A DNA stretch of 64,000 bases from Primulina eburnea (taxonomy: Eukaryota > Streptophyta > Magnoliopsida > Lamiales > Gesneriaceae): NCBI RefSeq assembly GCF_022965805.1, contig NC_133101.1, forward strand, positions 10,949,069-11,013,068, written 5' to 3'. A program made the translations under genes and the position numbers. The notes below the pieces were generated by a model. The model made no database searches. It was given only the letters and a program-made list of their open reading frames with translations, and was not told where the DNA came from. Positions 21,670-34,539 of this stretch are shown here, in pieces; position 1 is the first letter of the stretch, and every line of letters begins with the position of its first letter.

Positions 21670-22535
21670 GTTGAAATGTTTTTTTGAGAACACAGAGAAG
21701 TAAAAAATTTTATTGTTAGCATGACATTGACGTGGAACTGTGGGATCGACAAAAACCCCTAAATATTCTATCATTGGAAATGCCCTCAGATATTGTTGCC
21801 TAATAAAAACTTTCAACCCAATAGTTTAGTAATATAATTTTTAGAGGATTTTACATCTTTTTTTGACATTCGGACATTCCATCTCTAGAATTGTTATATA
21901 TTAATGAAAATAATAAATAAGTAAATAAAAATTAATAAAGAATCGGTTGTAGCCAAATGATTCTATTGCAATTTAACATTGGGTTGAGAGGATGCGTTTT
22001 TTCACGGAGATCAATTGATCAATATGAATCTCACAAGTGGATAGTTGATCGCTTCCATTTTCTGCTCTTGTGGTATTGTAAGTTGTAGTTTGGGTACACT
22101 CAAATCTATATTATTATGACTTTTATATCGGCGTGTAAAAATATTCAGTGGATGTTGTTTGTTATTATGTGTCTTGAATGTTTTATTTGATGCATTCATA
22201 CATTAATTATTTTGGCATAGCATATTGAGCCTTAACTCTTTTGACGACGATTTATATTGATTATGTTGAGATATATTGAGTTTTCAAAGAGACGAGTGAG
22301 ATAGGATTAGCCACATTCCCATATGACATCTACGGACGAGCGACTTAGCTATCGCATTCTCGATGCTACGTGCATGGACGTGCGGTGATTTGATGATGCA
22401 TTCCTGGCGCGGGTGGCCACTATTACTGTTGTTGATGCTATTTCTTTGGACTCCGTTTGGTATCCGTTATTCTATTGTTACAATTTATGCATCGCATAAC
22501 ATTGCATTTTACTTGGTATTATTACATGTCATTTA
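21670..22535. other. Intergenic, possible decayed LTR-element fragment
   Basis: 21766-21826 repeats 7352-7412 from the other side of the Copia. From about 22200 the sequence (for instance TGCATGGACGTGCGGTGATT) looks like a decayed piece of a plant Gypsy untranslated region. I have no boundary and only weak recognition. No gene was seen. Confidence 0.3.
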
Positions 22536-23174
22536 TGCACAGCTGGCGCTGTGCTGTCGCCTTGCTTTTTTTTTAAATAATTTTAAAAAAAAATTTAAAA
22601 GAAAATGAAAAATAACCCACCTACCAGAAGAAAATTGTACGCCCAAATTTCTTTCCACATACCAGAAGAAAATGAAAGATACAAACCCCACGGTAAGAAG
22701 CTTCAATTGAGCGTAATTCTGGAGATCTCGTACGGGCTATTTCCGGTCATCTTAAATAAGAAGATCACGCTTCTCGACCGTGCTGTTTCCGGTGAACAAA
22801 CTCAAATATTCCGAAATCAGAAGGTAAATCGATGTAGTTCTAAATTTCATATAAGGAATTTCAGTTGGTTGTTACTTATTTTGAAACTCTATTCTAAGTC
22901 ACTAATTAATGGGTTTTTCCTAAACAGTGTAGTTAATGAATTTAAGGGAAACAAAAAAGCTACGACATATTTGAGTCATTTAACAATAAAATGTAATCAA
23001 AATAATTGGTATTTGGCTAACATTGTGTTAAATATGCGCATGATGCAATATTTTCTTGTTTATTAGTTACATTACCTTTATATCTATGCTAAAGCGTCCA
23101 AGGAAGATGTTGGATGATTAAATTATTTAAAAAAAAAAAAAACAGTTGGGTGCCAGCACAGCGCCAACTGTGCA
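22536..23174. mobile_element. Inverted-repeat element with possible captured sequence
   Basis: The left end (TGCACAGCTGGCGCTGTGCT at 22536) and the right end (AGCACAGCGCCAACTGTGCA, ending 23174) are inverted copies. The similarity runs inward about 55 bp through a poly(T)/poly(A) block and AAATAATT. Inside is a 153-codon open frame (22605-23066). Its first 70 residues (YAQISFHIPEENERYKPHGK onward) end at a donor-like AG|GTAAAT near 22822-22830 and look like an exon joined to an intron. I do not recognise the protein. No TSD was established, so superfamily assignment is open (MULE-like is possible). Confidence 0.5.
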
Positions 23175-23183
23175 GGCGCCCAT

Positions 23184-23222
23184 GTTACCCTGCACCCAAG
23201 GGGTGCAGGGTAACAAGTCTAG
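23184..23222 (+). mobile_element. Helitron-like 3' terminus (perfect hairpin plus CTAG)
   Basis: GTTACCCTGCACCC and its exact complement form a 14-bp stem around a 3-nt loop (23184-23214). CTAG follows four bases later (23219-23222) and then T. That is the arrangement of a Helitron 3' end. The matching 5' end was not found; the unit could include the inverted-repeat element just upstream. Confidence 0.5.
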
Positions 23223-23652
23223 TTTGATACTTTTGCTAGAGATATGCCGTGTGTAGCTTATGTTGTTTTGGATTGTTTGTGTTATGTTGTGTCTAGTGTT
23301 GGTCAGTGCGGTTGTAGGATATTGGTTTGTCTGATTGTGAACTTGCTGTTATTTTCGAGCATATATTATTGTTGTGTTTTCAGAAATTTTTGGAATGTCC
23401 TATTTATGGAGAGATCATGCCAAAATTTCTGCAAGCCTAAATAAACATTTTAAACTTGTTTTCGTTGTTTACAATAATTAATCTTTATTGTTTGCTAGTT
23501 AAACATTAATTAAAAGTACGAGCCCTCACAACTTATATTCTATCTGATGCTAAGATCTCAAGTTTATGACGAGATTTATAGTTTGAAATCTAAATAATAA
23601 CCCCAAACTAAAAAAATATGAAATTGAGATGAATGTAGTATCAATATTTCTA
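23223..23652. other. Intergenic gap before the left Helitron
   Basis: About 430 bp of AT-rich DNA between a Helitron-like 3' end and the next Helitron. Short open frames, nothing recognised. Confidence 0.4.
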
Positions 23653-23682
23653 TCTATCTATCTATCTATCTATCTACTATTA

Positions 23683-24241
23683 TAAATATATGAGTTTGAA
23701 TTTTGAGCTTACTTTTTTACCCTTTTACTTATTTTGTATTTTGTCATGTTCATTTGGTTCTTTAAGTAATTTTCTATGTTAGTTTAATATGTTAATTAAT
23801 AGATACCTAACTTTCATTTGTGAGTTTTCTTTTTTACCCTTTCATTTATTTTATATTTTGCCATGTTCATGGGGTTCTTTAAGTCATTTTTCATGTTAGT
23901 TTAATATGATAATTAATAGTATACTTAACTCAATCAAATTAATTATTATTTTTTATTTTACTTAAATATATGAGTTTGAATTTTGAGCTTACTTTTTTAC
24001 CCTTTTACTTATTTTGTATTTTGTCATGTTCATTTGGTTCTTTAAGTAATTTTCTATGCTAGTTTAATATGTTAATTAATAATACCTAACTTTCATTTGT
24101 GAGTTTTCTTTTTTACCCTTTCATTTATTTTATATTTTGCCATGTTCATGGGGTTCTTTAAGTCATTTTTCATGTTAGTTTAATATAATAATTAATAGTA
24201 TACTTAACTCAATCAAATTAATTATTATTTTTTATTTTACT
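23683..24241 (+). repeat. Tandem duplication (period 280 bp) at the left Helitron 5' end
   Basis: TAAATATATGAGTTTGAA begins at 23683 and again at 23963, and the following 280 bp are nearly identical. Degenerate further copies of the same text (TTTACC, CATGTTCATG, TTTAAG) continue to about 25310. Confidence 0.75.
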
Positions 24242-27200
24242 TATAAATTTATCATAATGTTATACATTTAAAAAATTTGCTAATATTACTAACATCTATC
24301 TATTTTATTTTATTTTATTTTATTTTATTATTATAAATATGTAACTTTTATTTGTAAACTTATTATTTTACCATTTTGTTTATTGTTATTTTTCATATTA
24401 GTTTGATTTGATAATTCACAGTGTACTTAACTCAATCATCAAATTAATTTTTATTTTGATTTTACTTTTTAAACTTAGTATTTTATCCTTTTTTTTGTTT
24501 TATAATTTGTATAATGGTTTCTTTAAGTTATTTTCTACGTTAGTTTCATAGGATTATTAATAAAGCACTTAACTCAATCAAGCTATTTATATTTTAGTTT
24601 TAATTTTATTTAGATTTAAATTTAATTACTTTAATTTATACAATGACATCAAATCAATAGAAAATCACTCTCATAGTGTTATACATTAAAAAAAATTATT
24701 AATATTACGAACATTAAAGTAATTAGGAAGACGAATGGAGATGAATGACATTGAAAAAAAATTAAAAAATTAAAAAATATTAAAGTCATATAAAACATCT
24801 TCTTCTCATTTACAATAGATATATTTTAAACTACTTATGTATCAACAAATATATGTGATTGAGAGAAAATATTTGTATGTATGTGATTTCAATATAAACA
24901 TTTAAGTTATTTAGTCAATTTTCGATATATGATATTAAATAAATATTATCTATTAAATATATGATTTTCATTTGTAATCTTACCATTTTACCATTTTTTT
25001 TTTACAATTTGTCATGTTCATGAAGTTATTTAAGCTATTTTTTATGTTAGTTTTATAAGATCATTAATAGTGTATTTAACTCAATCAAACTAATTATTGT
25101 TTTAATTTACTTTTGAATTTAATTTTAATTATATTATCTATTAAATATATGATTTTCATTTGTAATCTTACCAATTTACCATATATTTTTTTTTACAAAA
25201 TTTGTCACGTTCATGATGTTATTTAAGCTATTTTTTATGTTAATTTTATAAGATCATTAATAGTGTACTTAACTCAATCAAACTAATTATTGTTTTAATT
25301 TACTTTTAAATTTAATTTTAATTACTAAATTTATACATTTCGATCAAATTCATGAAAAATATCTAACATATTGATGATAGGTAATAATGGACAGATGAAG
25401 GGAGATGAGTCGGATTGAATAAAAATATATTATTAATAAATATTAAGGTTATATAAAACTTCTTTCTCCCATTTAGAACAAAGATATTTTCAAACTCTTT
25501 ATGTGTCAATAAAGATATATGCTTGAGAAATGTTTGTATGTAAGTTGTTCCAAACACTGTTTTTAAGCTATTTAGCCAATTTTTTTATATATGCTGCTAA
25601 ATAAATATTACTAAATAATATGCTTCATTTGATCATTTTGTGTTCTTGCAATGAGATGGTTTTTTTAACACAACGTTTTATGTTTTGGTGTTATATGTCG
25701 TTTGTATTGATCATGTTGTGTTTGGATTCCTTATGTGATTTGTTTGTTCACGGAAAGAAAATATAAAACAAAACCATATATCCCACAAAAATGATTACTT
25801 TTACTTTTTTTCCTTGAGATATTTTGTTAATTCTTAAACACATAATGCATGTTTTCAGTTTGATTCGATTACTTAGTTTGAAGCAACTTAGAAAATATTA
25901 AAAACGATGAAATGTTTCTTCGTTTTTAGCTTATATCTCAGTATATAAAGAGATAATATTTTTTTTTATTATTGGCACAAATTTATTTCTAGTCGTCTGT
26001 CTATAAATCAGTATTCAAAATTTTTACAACATTATTATATTCTCTATTCAATTTTTTTTATTTAAATTGATTGAATGTATTTGAATTTGAGTTTTTATGT
26101 GCTTGATTATATTATTTTTGTAGTATTATTTACTGTGAAATTAATAGGTGGACTAAAAAAATTAGTGTATCTATGAGCCCTCTGGTGGACGACAAACATG
26201 GATATAATATCAAGTAGATTTTTGGCATATGATTTTGTTCTAATTAAATGATTAATGCATGATTCTAAATTTTAATTTTATCACAGTTAACATATGTTTT
26301 GTCGTTGCCAGATATATTTTGTCAACGGTCTAATATTTTTCTTTGATTTAAGGAAAATTGTGTGACTTCGTATTATATTTTTATTTCTTAACTTTTTTAT
26401 TAAAGGATTTTTCATGATGCTTTTGAGGCACCATTTTTTCCTTTGTATGTTTTTTTAAAAAGTAAAATATTTATGAAACCATGACATTAATAAGTTGCCT
26501 TCTCTTTATTTGAAAAAATATATTGAAAAATTTATAAATTTTTTGAATAATACAAGTTAGTATTTAATTTGAGAGTGATTTATACTTTTTGTTGCTCGTA
26601 TATACTTCAATTTTTTTGTTATTATACTAAATAAATTATTTTTGAACTTTGGATTATCATTTTTTTATAAAGGTTGTTTGTGTCATGAATTTTTTAAATT
26701 CGTTTTGTTTAGTATTGTTGGGGACAACTGATTTTTCTGATATTCTATTATTTGTCATGTTGTTTATATGAAAATATGTATGAGAGTACACCAATAAAAG
26801 CTACATATTTTGGGTCTTATGTTCTACGAAGAAGGTAATATATGATTTCTGTGATTTAATTAATTTATTTGTTCTTCATACATATTAAGAAATGAATCAA
26901 ATTTTGAACAAAAAATTTATAACAAACATAATGGATGAAAAAACATGTTAAAAAAATAATGTTTCGTATTACTATGTCCCTATTTTTGTATGACATAATT
27001 CAAACACATTTTTTTAGATATTTGAAATTAGGTCTAAATAAGTGACATGAAACATATACATATATATTTGAAGGCGCATTTAAAGCAAAATATTAAGATC
27101 AAGAATAATTCATATTTAAATTTCAACGTAGCACAATGAAGAAGAAATTGGAAATTGTATGTGTAAACCTTTAAGGGTTATATAGTGACTATGTTGCTAC

Positions 27201-27803
27201 TTCATGGTTTGCAACATATTGATGCCATATAAAATATCAATATTTCTCAAAGAATAAACAAAAAGAAAAAATTCTTCATTTAGAAGAATAAATACATGAA
27301 AAAAATGTGTATAATTCTCATTCTATTTTTAATGGTATGAGAACAATTCTAAATCTTTGTGGACACAATAGATCAATTTTGTGCATTTTTAGTAAATTGG
27401 GACATTGAGCCGGTTGCACTTTATTTCTTCCAATATTATCTCGATAGATTTCGAGGTGGCTAAGATGTTGTTTTTGTCTATTATTTTAGTTAAAAAGGCT
27501 AACAAAATAATTCATGAGATATATGATGGTAATATAGAGAACTACTCGCAAAATAAATTCACTTAGCCGAATAGTGGAAATTCAAATTGAATTATACAAT
27601 ATTTCATCAAATTAATTTTGTCTATTATAAGATGCTCATGAAATCTAAACATTTGTATTATTAGATGAGATATTGAATAAGACAAATACTTTGATATATA
27701 TATTTGAATGATATCTCATATACATATCTTAATTAGGTTATCTATGTCCTTCTCAAGATATTTAAAGTATAATAATTAATTTTGTATGTCGTTCCACAAT
27801 ATA

Positions 27804-28142
27804 TGTTGGGTGCAATAATTGTTCCTGCTTGGTAGAGCGATCGAACCGTGGTGCTTGAGCTGCTGTGCAGTTTAAAAGATTTGAGTTGCACTATTACCAC
27901 CAGCTATAGCTTTTGGTAAAACGCTTGCAATTGGTATAAGATTAAGGTCATGGGTTCGATTTCCATTGATTGCAAGGAGTGCAATAATTATTGAGGGGGA
28001 GATTGTTGGGTGCAATAATTGTCTTTGCTTGGTAGAGTGATCAAACCGTGGTGCTTGAGCTGTTGTGCGGTTTAAAAGATTTGAGTTGCACTATTACTAC
28101 TAGCTATAGCTTTTGGTCAAGGAGTAAGTGCTCGGTCATACA
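27804..28142 (+). mobile_element. TRIM (miniature LTR element), copy in the left Helitron
   Basis: Short LTRs TGTTGGGTGC...CA lie at 27804-27929 and 28004-28142. They are flanked by a perfect TSD ATATA (27799-27803 and 28143-28147). The 74-bp interior has a decayed Met-tRNA primer site (ATTGGTATAAG) and a polypurine tract (TTGAGGGGGAGAT). No protein is encoded. The second family member at 35915 has a better preserved primer site. Confidence 0.85.
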
Positions 28143-29066
28143 ATATATAAAATATTATGAAACAAAATGTAAACTCGATAGAATAAAATTTGTTTTGTTT
28201 ATGAGATTGAAACATCATCGCCATGATACGATGCACGCAATCATTATTCCAAATCTTCTAAAAAACGACGAACGAAAAGACTTTCCTGAATTGCGTCAAA
28301 TTAAACAATGACACAGTTCTAAGATATATATAGTCATTTGAAAAGATTTTCAAGTTTTTCTCACACTGATTGAGAAATAATTGTTAAAAATTTATTAAAC
28401 TTATAGTTATATGTTGATAATATTGATACTGAATATATAAAAATGCTATTACAAATATCAGTTTGAAGAAATTACAACATCATTAATTGGTTATGTTGTT
28501 GAAGAATATATATGTTATACACATTTTTAGTCACAAGTAAAAACCAATCATGAATAAAAACAACATTTATTCTTATGAGTTATAGTTGATGATTGTAAAA
28601 AACTGAAAAATCATTCAACAATAAAATAAATATTTGGAAAATAAGATCACTGGATAAAAACGATATAGAAAACCGAAAAGACGTCTTGATAGGGAAGTAA
28701 ACTACGAGCATGTCATATCTCAGATGAGGATTTTAAATAACATAATAGATGTTAAAGACGATCACATATATACTTGCTGAGTATACCAAAATAGTTATAT
28801 GTATACTATAACAAACTACGACAAAGAGTTGTTAAATTATCAAAATCAACCAAGAAGTATATTGAAATTATCAAAATCAACCAAGAAGTATATTGAAAAG
28901 TGTTTCATGTGGATAAGATAACTTCTTCGATTCATATACCGTCTATGCTCATGATTTTCGATTTTGTGGTTTGGTTTGTTTCAATTAATAAATGCTATTA
29001 GCCATATTTTAATTCATTTAAATAATATCAAAATTTCGTACTTATATATCCAACAATTTAGTTGTT

Positions 29067-29083
29067 CACGTGCAACGCACGTG
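29067..29083 (+). other. Terminal hairpin of the left Helitron
   Basis: A 7-bp perfect stem with a 3-nt loop, 7 nt before CTAG. In Helitrons such hairpins help mark the end of the transposed strand. Confidence 0.75.
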
Positions 29084-29094
29084 CAATTTTCTAG

Positions 29095-30506
29095 TATTTA
29101 ATAAATATAGTGTAATTTGCAGTCATCTTCTCAACATTTTATATATATGACAGTGACACTCATCTTCATTGACCTGTTATAATTTATAAAGTTGACGAAG
29201 GCGTTAAATATCAAATGTATATAATAAAGGGGAGATGAATACAAATAACTCAATAAATATGTGTTGTACAAAAAAATTCGAGTAAGTCACTTGTGAAACG
29301 GTATCACAAATCTTTATTTGTGAGACGGGTCAACCATACCGATATTCACAATAAAAAGTAATATTTTTAGCACAAAAAATAATATTTTTTCATGAATGAC
29401 ACAAATAAAAGATCCGTCTCACAAAATACGACCCTTGAGACCGTCTTACATAAGTTTTTGTCAATAAATTCAACCAAAAAGAGTTTATTCCATAGAGAAG
29501 TGAATACCTCTTTGAAAAATATCTATCTTTCTGAGCCGCATTCATCGTCGTAGCTATAATATAGTTAAGAGAATCATATGTTCTTGGTTTAACTTTTTAT
29601 AATGAACAAATTTACTTTAATAAATATATTTTGTATATACAAATTTTATTTAAATAAAATATAAATTTGAATTCATATGATACCGCCAACAATTGTCTTT
29701 TAATACTAAATAAATTTATATTTTTTGGAATATTTTCATTTATTATTTCCCCTATTTTATTACGTTTATCTGTTTTTATTTCTAAAAAACAAACAAAGCA
29801 CCATCTTGCTTGGTCTTTCAAATAGGACCTTAATGTGGTTATTATTATTAGTTTTTTTTAAAGCTTATATTTTGCATGTAAATTACAAAAATACCCTTGA
29901 ATCCAATTAAAGCTTTTTTTTTCCTATTGCATTTGAAAAATAAACGACATTATGTGTGTCAATTTAAATGTACTATGACTCATTTTATAAATATATTCAA
30001 TTTACCATTGCATACCGTTACATTTATGGTTAAAACTAATTATTTGTTCTAATTCCTTAATCCTAGGAACCAAAATCGACCGACGAGGGATAGGAATCGA
30101 AAAATTACTTTCGATCTCAGTATTTGGAAGATGATTTGGGTTTCTATTTACATATTTGTGGGAAACATGAATCCAAAAATAGTTCGGAATTCAGTTTTTT
30201 TAGAGTCGATTTCGATTTCGATTTCGGTTTCGGTTCGTGTCGAGTTGACATTGTATTGTGTATGTATGTATATACATATATAGTTGTGATTAATAAAACC
30301 CGGAAACAGCCAGCTAGAAAAGTCCGTTGCCAACTGTCGTGTTTTCTAGAGAGAGAGAGTTTGGGGGACACAAAAACAATCATCCGACCAAATCCTTAAA
30401 TCGAATCCTCTCTCTGGACAATCACAGCTCAGAGGAAAAAGCCCGTTCGCTTTTGCGATTCAGAACCTCAGATCGGGTCTTCTCTATCCAACTGGACGTC
30501 CGAACG
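29095..30506 (+). other. RAB7 upstream region
   Basis: Holds a MITE (29275-29462), then about 1 kb of AT-rich DNA before the RAB7 start. The last 200 bp are less AT-rich, with CTCTCTC and CAATCACAG, and probably form the 5' UTR. Open frames with FDFDFGFG-like content near 30200 come from a TTTCGA simple repeat. Confidence 0.5.
29275..29462. mobile_element. MITE of the GTGAGACGG family
   Basis: About 190 bp with inverted ends (left CTTGTGAAACGGTATCACAA, right the complement of CTTATGTAAGACGGTCTCA) and internal TGTGAGACGGGTC. A relative lies at 59855-60026. Confidence 0.6.
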
Positions 30507-33242
30507 ATGCCGTCTCGCAGAAGAGCGCTCCTCAAGGTCATCATCCTCGGCGACAGCGGGTGAGGCTTTTTTGCTATTGCGTCTGATTTGTTTTTCGGTT
30601 TGATTCTGCTGAGAAATTTCGATTTTTCGGTTTGAGGGGTTCATTTTCGATGTTTTTCATTTGATTGTGGTGGATATTGGATTTATTTTTTCTTACAAGC
30701 TTTGGGTTTTCAGTTTCTTCCCTCCGTCGATCACTTTATATTGCTTTGAGTGTAGGTTGTTAGATTTATATAACCCTATTTGTATACGTGTGTTCTGATT
30801 GACAATTATGGTAATTATTTTCTTTCTGCGACATGCAGGGTGGGAAAGACCTCGTTGATGAATCAGTATCCTCGATAGTTCATATTTATTAAGACAATTG
30901 CTCAGGCGTTTCTTAGAATTTTTTCTGGACATAATTTGTTACTGTGAGAAAGAATTCTTGTTCAATTATTTGTTTAATGTTTCCTTGATCTGTTATTTAA
31001 AGATATGTAAACAAGAAGTTCAGCAACCAATACAAGGCGACGATTGGGGCTGATTTCCTGACTAAGGAAGTGCAATTTGAGGATAGACTCTTCACTTTGC
31101 AGGTAAGTCTGGGATATATTTGTTTTGTCACCGGTTTTATGAGAGAAAATAGGAGGTTCATTGACCAAAAGAACTCATCTTTACTTGAAAAAACACAGTT
31201 ATCTCATACTTTCCCTGGGTCAGATGAGTCTTATCCAAAGACACGCTTCTTCCTCTATACTTGATTTAGGATTTCAAATGTTATGTCTGGTCCATTGTAT
31301 TATGAGAAAGTAGAATGCTGACATATTCCTATTTTTAAACTTTAAATGTTTTGATGTGGAACTTTAATCTTATCTCAGTGCAACAATTATACTCAGCCTT
31401 TGGAAATGCGAATAAAAATGAAATTCATGTGATATTTTGTGTCTTGTCATGCTCTGGTTATTCTTAGTTGTGTCTCATGACTTGGACAATATGTAAACTT
31501 TTTATGCCTTAAGATAAAGATTGATTTTTGTTCTAGTAGATATGGGATACAGCAGGCCAGGAGAGGTTTCAAAGTCTTGGGGTTGCTTTCTACCGTGGTG
31601 CTGATTGCTGTGTGCTTGTCTATGATGTCAATGTCATGAAATCATTTGATAATCTTAACAACTGGAGAGAGGAATTCCTAATTCAGGTATCTATCTAATT
31701 CAGATTGCTTATTACATGTCTTTAGTTATTATATTCTCCTTTCAAACTGAATTATGCATGACAATCATCTTGCTATGCTTTTCAATTTACCTATTTATTT
31801 CTGCAAGGAATAAATTCTATATTTGTCTCGCTTCAGTTTGAGTTTTGATATAATTTATCGAGTATATTTCCTTCTTTGTATAAGATAATTTAAATTTTCC
31901 AAGTCCCCCTTTTCCATGAATTGAAAGAGCTCAAATCCTCCATGGACTCAACCCTTGCAGATGTAAAATATGACTTTGCAGGCGGCAGCATAATACATTT
32001 ATTTTTCAGATTTGATATTAGAATCGCCTTTCTTCTGGTTTGGGTATTTATTGTTATAGCAATGTCGTAGTTTGAATTTGTCTAGGGCTTTTAAACGTGT
32101 GTGTGTTTTTTTTTTAAAAAATCGATTATGCAATTCATTTGTTTATTAGTAGCTAGGATACATTTGCTAAAGAAATATTTTTATTGTGATGCTATCTCTA
32201 GTCTTGTTCACTTAACGGAAGAGATTAAAAATACTAACAAAACTGGAAAAGTTATCTGCAGGCAAGTCCATCAGACCCAGAAAATTTTCCGTTTGTTGTG
32301 ATCGGTAACAAGATCGATGTGGATGGAGGAAATAGTAGAGTGGTACTCTCTCTCCTCTCTCCTCTCTCCTCTCTCTCTCTCTCCCCGTGCTTTGATGCTT
32401 GTCTTTTTCTTTCCACTTTCTGCCCCTATCCTTTCTTACATATATGATGCTGGGGCACTTTTTGAGAGGGGTCTATACGGGATTAGACACTAGTTTAGAA
32501 TTTTTCTTAATCCTTAAATTAACTGTAATTTTTACAGAATTTTTTCTCATTCATGTTTACATATATGTATCTATCTTACTCTTATTCTTTTGTTTTGATG
32601 TGGATGGCTGGGGATTTTTCATTTGTGGGCTAATGGGTAGGATTGGAGATCAGTGGTTGATCTCATGGTTTATTGGAGGTGTGGCGGTGGCTAATAAACT
32701 AATATATTTGTACTGTACTGATGCTTATCACTATTTTGTTGTTGAAGCATAATGTTTATTTTGGATTGAAAAGGTTTGTGCTGTCTTAATTGAATCTCCA
32801 CAGGTATCTGAGAAAAAAGCTCGGGCTTGGTGTGCCTCGAAAGGGAATATTCCCTACTTTGAGACTTCTGCCAAGGAAGGCACCAATATTGAAGAAGCTT
32901 TCCAGGTTATTGCAAAGAATGCTCTGAAGACTGGAGAAGAGGAAGAAATGTAAGTACATTAGATTTTTTGTGAATTCTGGTTAAATTATCTGTTTAATTA
33001 TGACATTCGCTGACGAGATATGTGTATCAATGTTCTAGCATGTAGTCATCTGTTACAGAAAAGTACTTGAATCATGTGGTGCACAGAATGATCATTAGTT
33101 TGACACACACACACACACATTAGCTTTCTTTTTTATTGTATTAATCTTTTTGAAAAAATGTTTGTGCTGCTGAAGATATTTGCCCGACACAATTGATGTT
33201 GGAAGCAGCAGTCAGCAAAGGTCGAGCGGATGCGAGTGTTGA
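30507..33242 (+). CDS. RABG3: Rab7 small GTPase (RABG3 type), 7 exons, complete
   Basis: Rab7 controls late endosome/prevacuolar and tonoplast fusion on the cytosolic face of the membrane. The exons are 30507-30559, 30839-30865, 31003-31102, 31540-31686, 32262-32342, 32804-32949 and 33176-33242, all GT-AG. The joined CDS is 621 nt, 206 aa, the normal Rab7 length. The start [18 protein letters not shown] is the usual plant Rab7 N-terminus. The P-loop GDSGVGKTS spans the first intron. Switch I has YKATIGADF, switch [15 protein letters not shown], and the nucleotide motifs are GNKID and ETSAK. The end SSGCEC carries the CXC double geranylgeranylation signal. Every motif is intact, so the gene should be functional. 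The family is certain; the exact RABG3 paralogue is not. Confidence 0.97.
32346..32384 (+). repeat. CT microsatellite in RAB7 intron 5
   Basis: Pyrimidine-only CTCTC/CTCCTCT tract starting 4 bp after the exon 5 donor site. Confidence 0.85.
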
Positions 33243-34513
33243 ATGGATTTATGTTTCTGAAAAAAGTTTCCAGAAACAGGTTCAAAGATGAATGGGTAAT
33301 TCTTGTGTCTTTCCGTTGTGACAGTGTTTTGTTGTGGAGGGAATTGATCTCATGTGTTTAGCTTGTCGAATATATATATTTATGTTCGGTTTTCAATTTG
33401 ACAAGAATTGGATAGTGCTCTCTGCAAAGATTTGTGTAAAATTATTGTTTCTCGACACTTTTTTTGTCTAGTTGCTCGTCCACTTTTGTGAATTGCATTA
33501 CAAATCGACCAGATTCTAATGATAGCTGTTTATTTCTATTCTCTTATGTTAAGTTTTGAGTGTGTTTTGGATAAATCATTTTTTTACTCGAGTTACATTC
33601 TCGCATAGCCAACTGAGCCTCCTCGAACGAACCGTTTCTTTGAAGTACGAGAAATAGTTGTTCCGAAATAACATAGACCACTAAGAATCGAAAGACTTTG
33701 GACACGCAATGGATCTTTGAGGTAGGTAATATTCCATCTCCCTGGTCGAATCTTCCCTCACATTATGTTGGATTTACCTTCTGAAACAAGTTTTCCAGGA
33801 GGGATAGTATAACGTCACCTCGTGGATAAAAAACATGGTACCATTTTCACCTTTGATAATGCATATATAACTTTAATTTTATGTCGACGGATTCCCACCT
33901 GCAAACATTTACATTTTACCGATAAGACGAGCGAAACATGAGTGCCGTTAGCTTTTCCATGACAAAAACAAAACATCCCATGTTTCAACTAGAACATTTC
34001 TACTGGATAAACATTAGTGACAACCTCTCTTCATTTCACTGGGATTCATATCGGTTGTTTTTCTATCATAAATGAATCTGTTAAATTAACTAATCACGCC
34101 TTCTATGGTTACCAAAGCTCGAAGAGAACCCCGAGATTTTTATCTGTGAGAAAATGATGTTATCAGTCACAACCTCACCACATCCAAGAAAAAATGGAAC
34201 TCCACCATCCAACAAGGCTCTGCTGCCTTAAGAACTCGAACTGCATCAAATACCACCGGATGATTCACTAACAAATTGATTTTTCTCTGATCTCTTACGT
34301 TTTCTGCTTCTGTTTAAATATTTATCAACCTTTTTGCTTTCCGGCAATCAAAATTGAAGTCTCAGAAACAGATACTAGAAAGAAAACACCACAAATTATA
34401 ACCACTCAGCCCATTCCGGAAAAGAACAAGACTCGATGACATAGGGATATCAACAGATGGATAGAGACTACGACCAGTAGTTTTAAGCTATTTTACTCTC
34501 AATTTTAAATATA
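33243..34513. other. RAB7 3' region and an unidentified low-repeat stretch
   Basis: The first 250-300 bp probably hold the RAB7 3' UTR. From about 33600 to 34490 the sequence is more balanced in composition than the surrounding repeats. On the minus strand it has short open pieces such as GSRALLDGGVPFF (near 34200). I could not name a gene; it may be a remnant or the 3' part of a neighbour. Confidence 0.35.
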
Positions 34514-34524
34514 CTAGAAAATAC

Positions 34525-34539
34525 ACGTGCGTTGCACGT
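34525..34539 (-). other. Terminal hairpin of the right Helitron
   Basis: A 6-bp perfect stem with a 3-nt loop, 7 nt inside the CTAG terminus, nearly the same text as 29067-29083. Confidence 0.75.

Larger units (their letters stand above)
23653..29094 (+). mobile_element. Non-autonomous Helitron (left copy)
   Basis: The 5' end is TC within a TCTA microsatellite preceded by A, so the exact start is uncertain in 4-bp steps. The 3' end has a perfect hairpin (CACGTGC AAC GCACGTG, 29067-29083) followed after 7 nt by CTAG (29091-29094) and a T. This fits Helitron insertion between A and T without a TSD. No Rep/helicase coding was found; the 5.4 kb is AT-rich and non-coding. Much of it matches 34514-42712 in inverted orientation, for example 26570-26640 against 39480-39560. 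A TRIM sits at 27804-28142. Confidence 0.75.

Noticed and set aside
22605..23066. 153-codon frame as a whole gene
   Set aside because: The family-like part ends at a splice-donor-like site and the rest reads as AT-rich intron; no recognised domain, and it lies inside an inverted-repeat element.
30124..30399. Overlapping frames on both strands near the RAB7 5' region
   Set aside because: They arise from a TTTCGA-type simple repeat and the probable RAB7 5' UTR; no domain.
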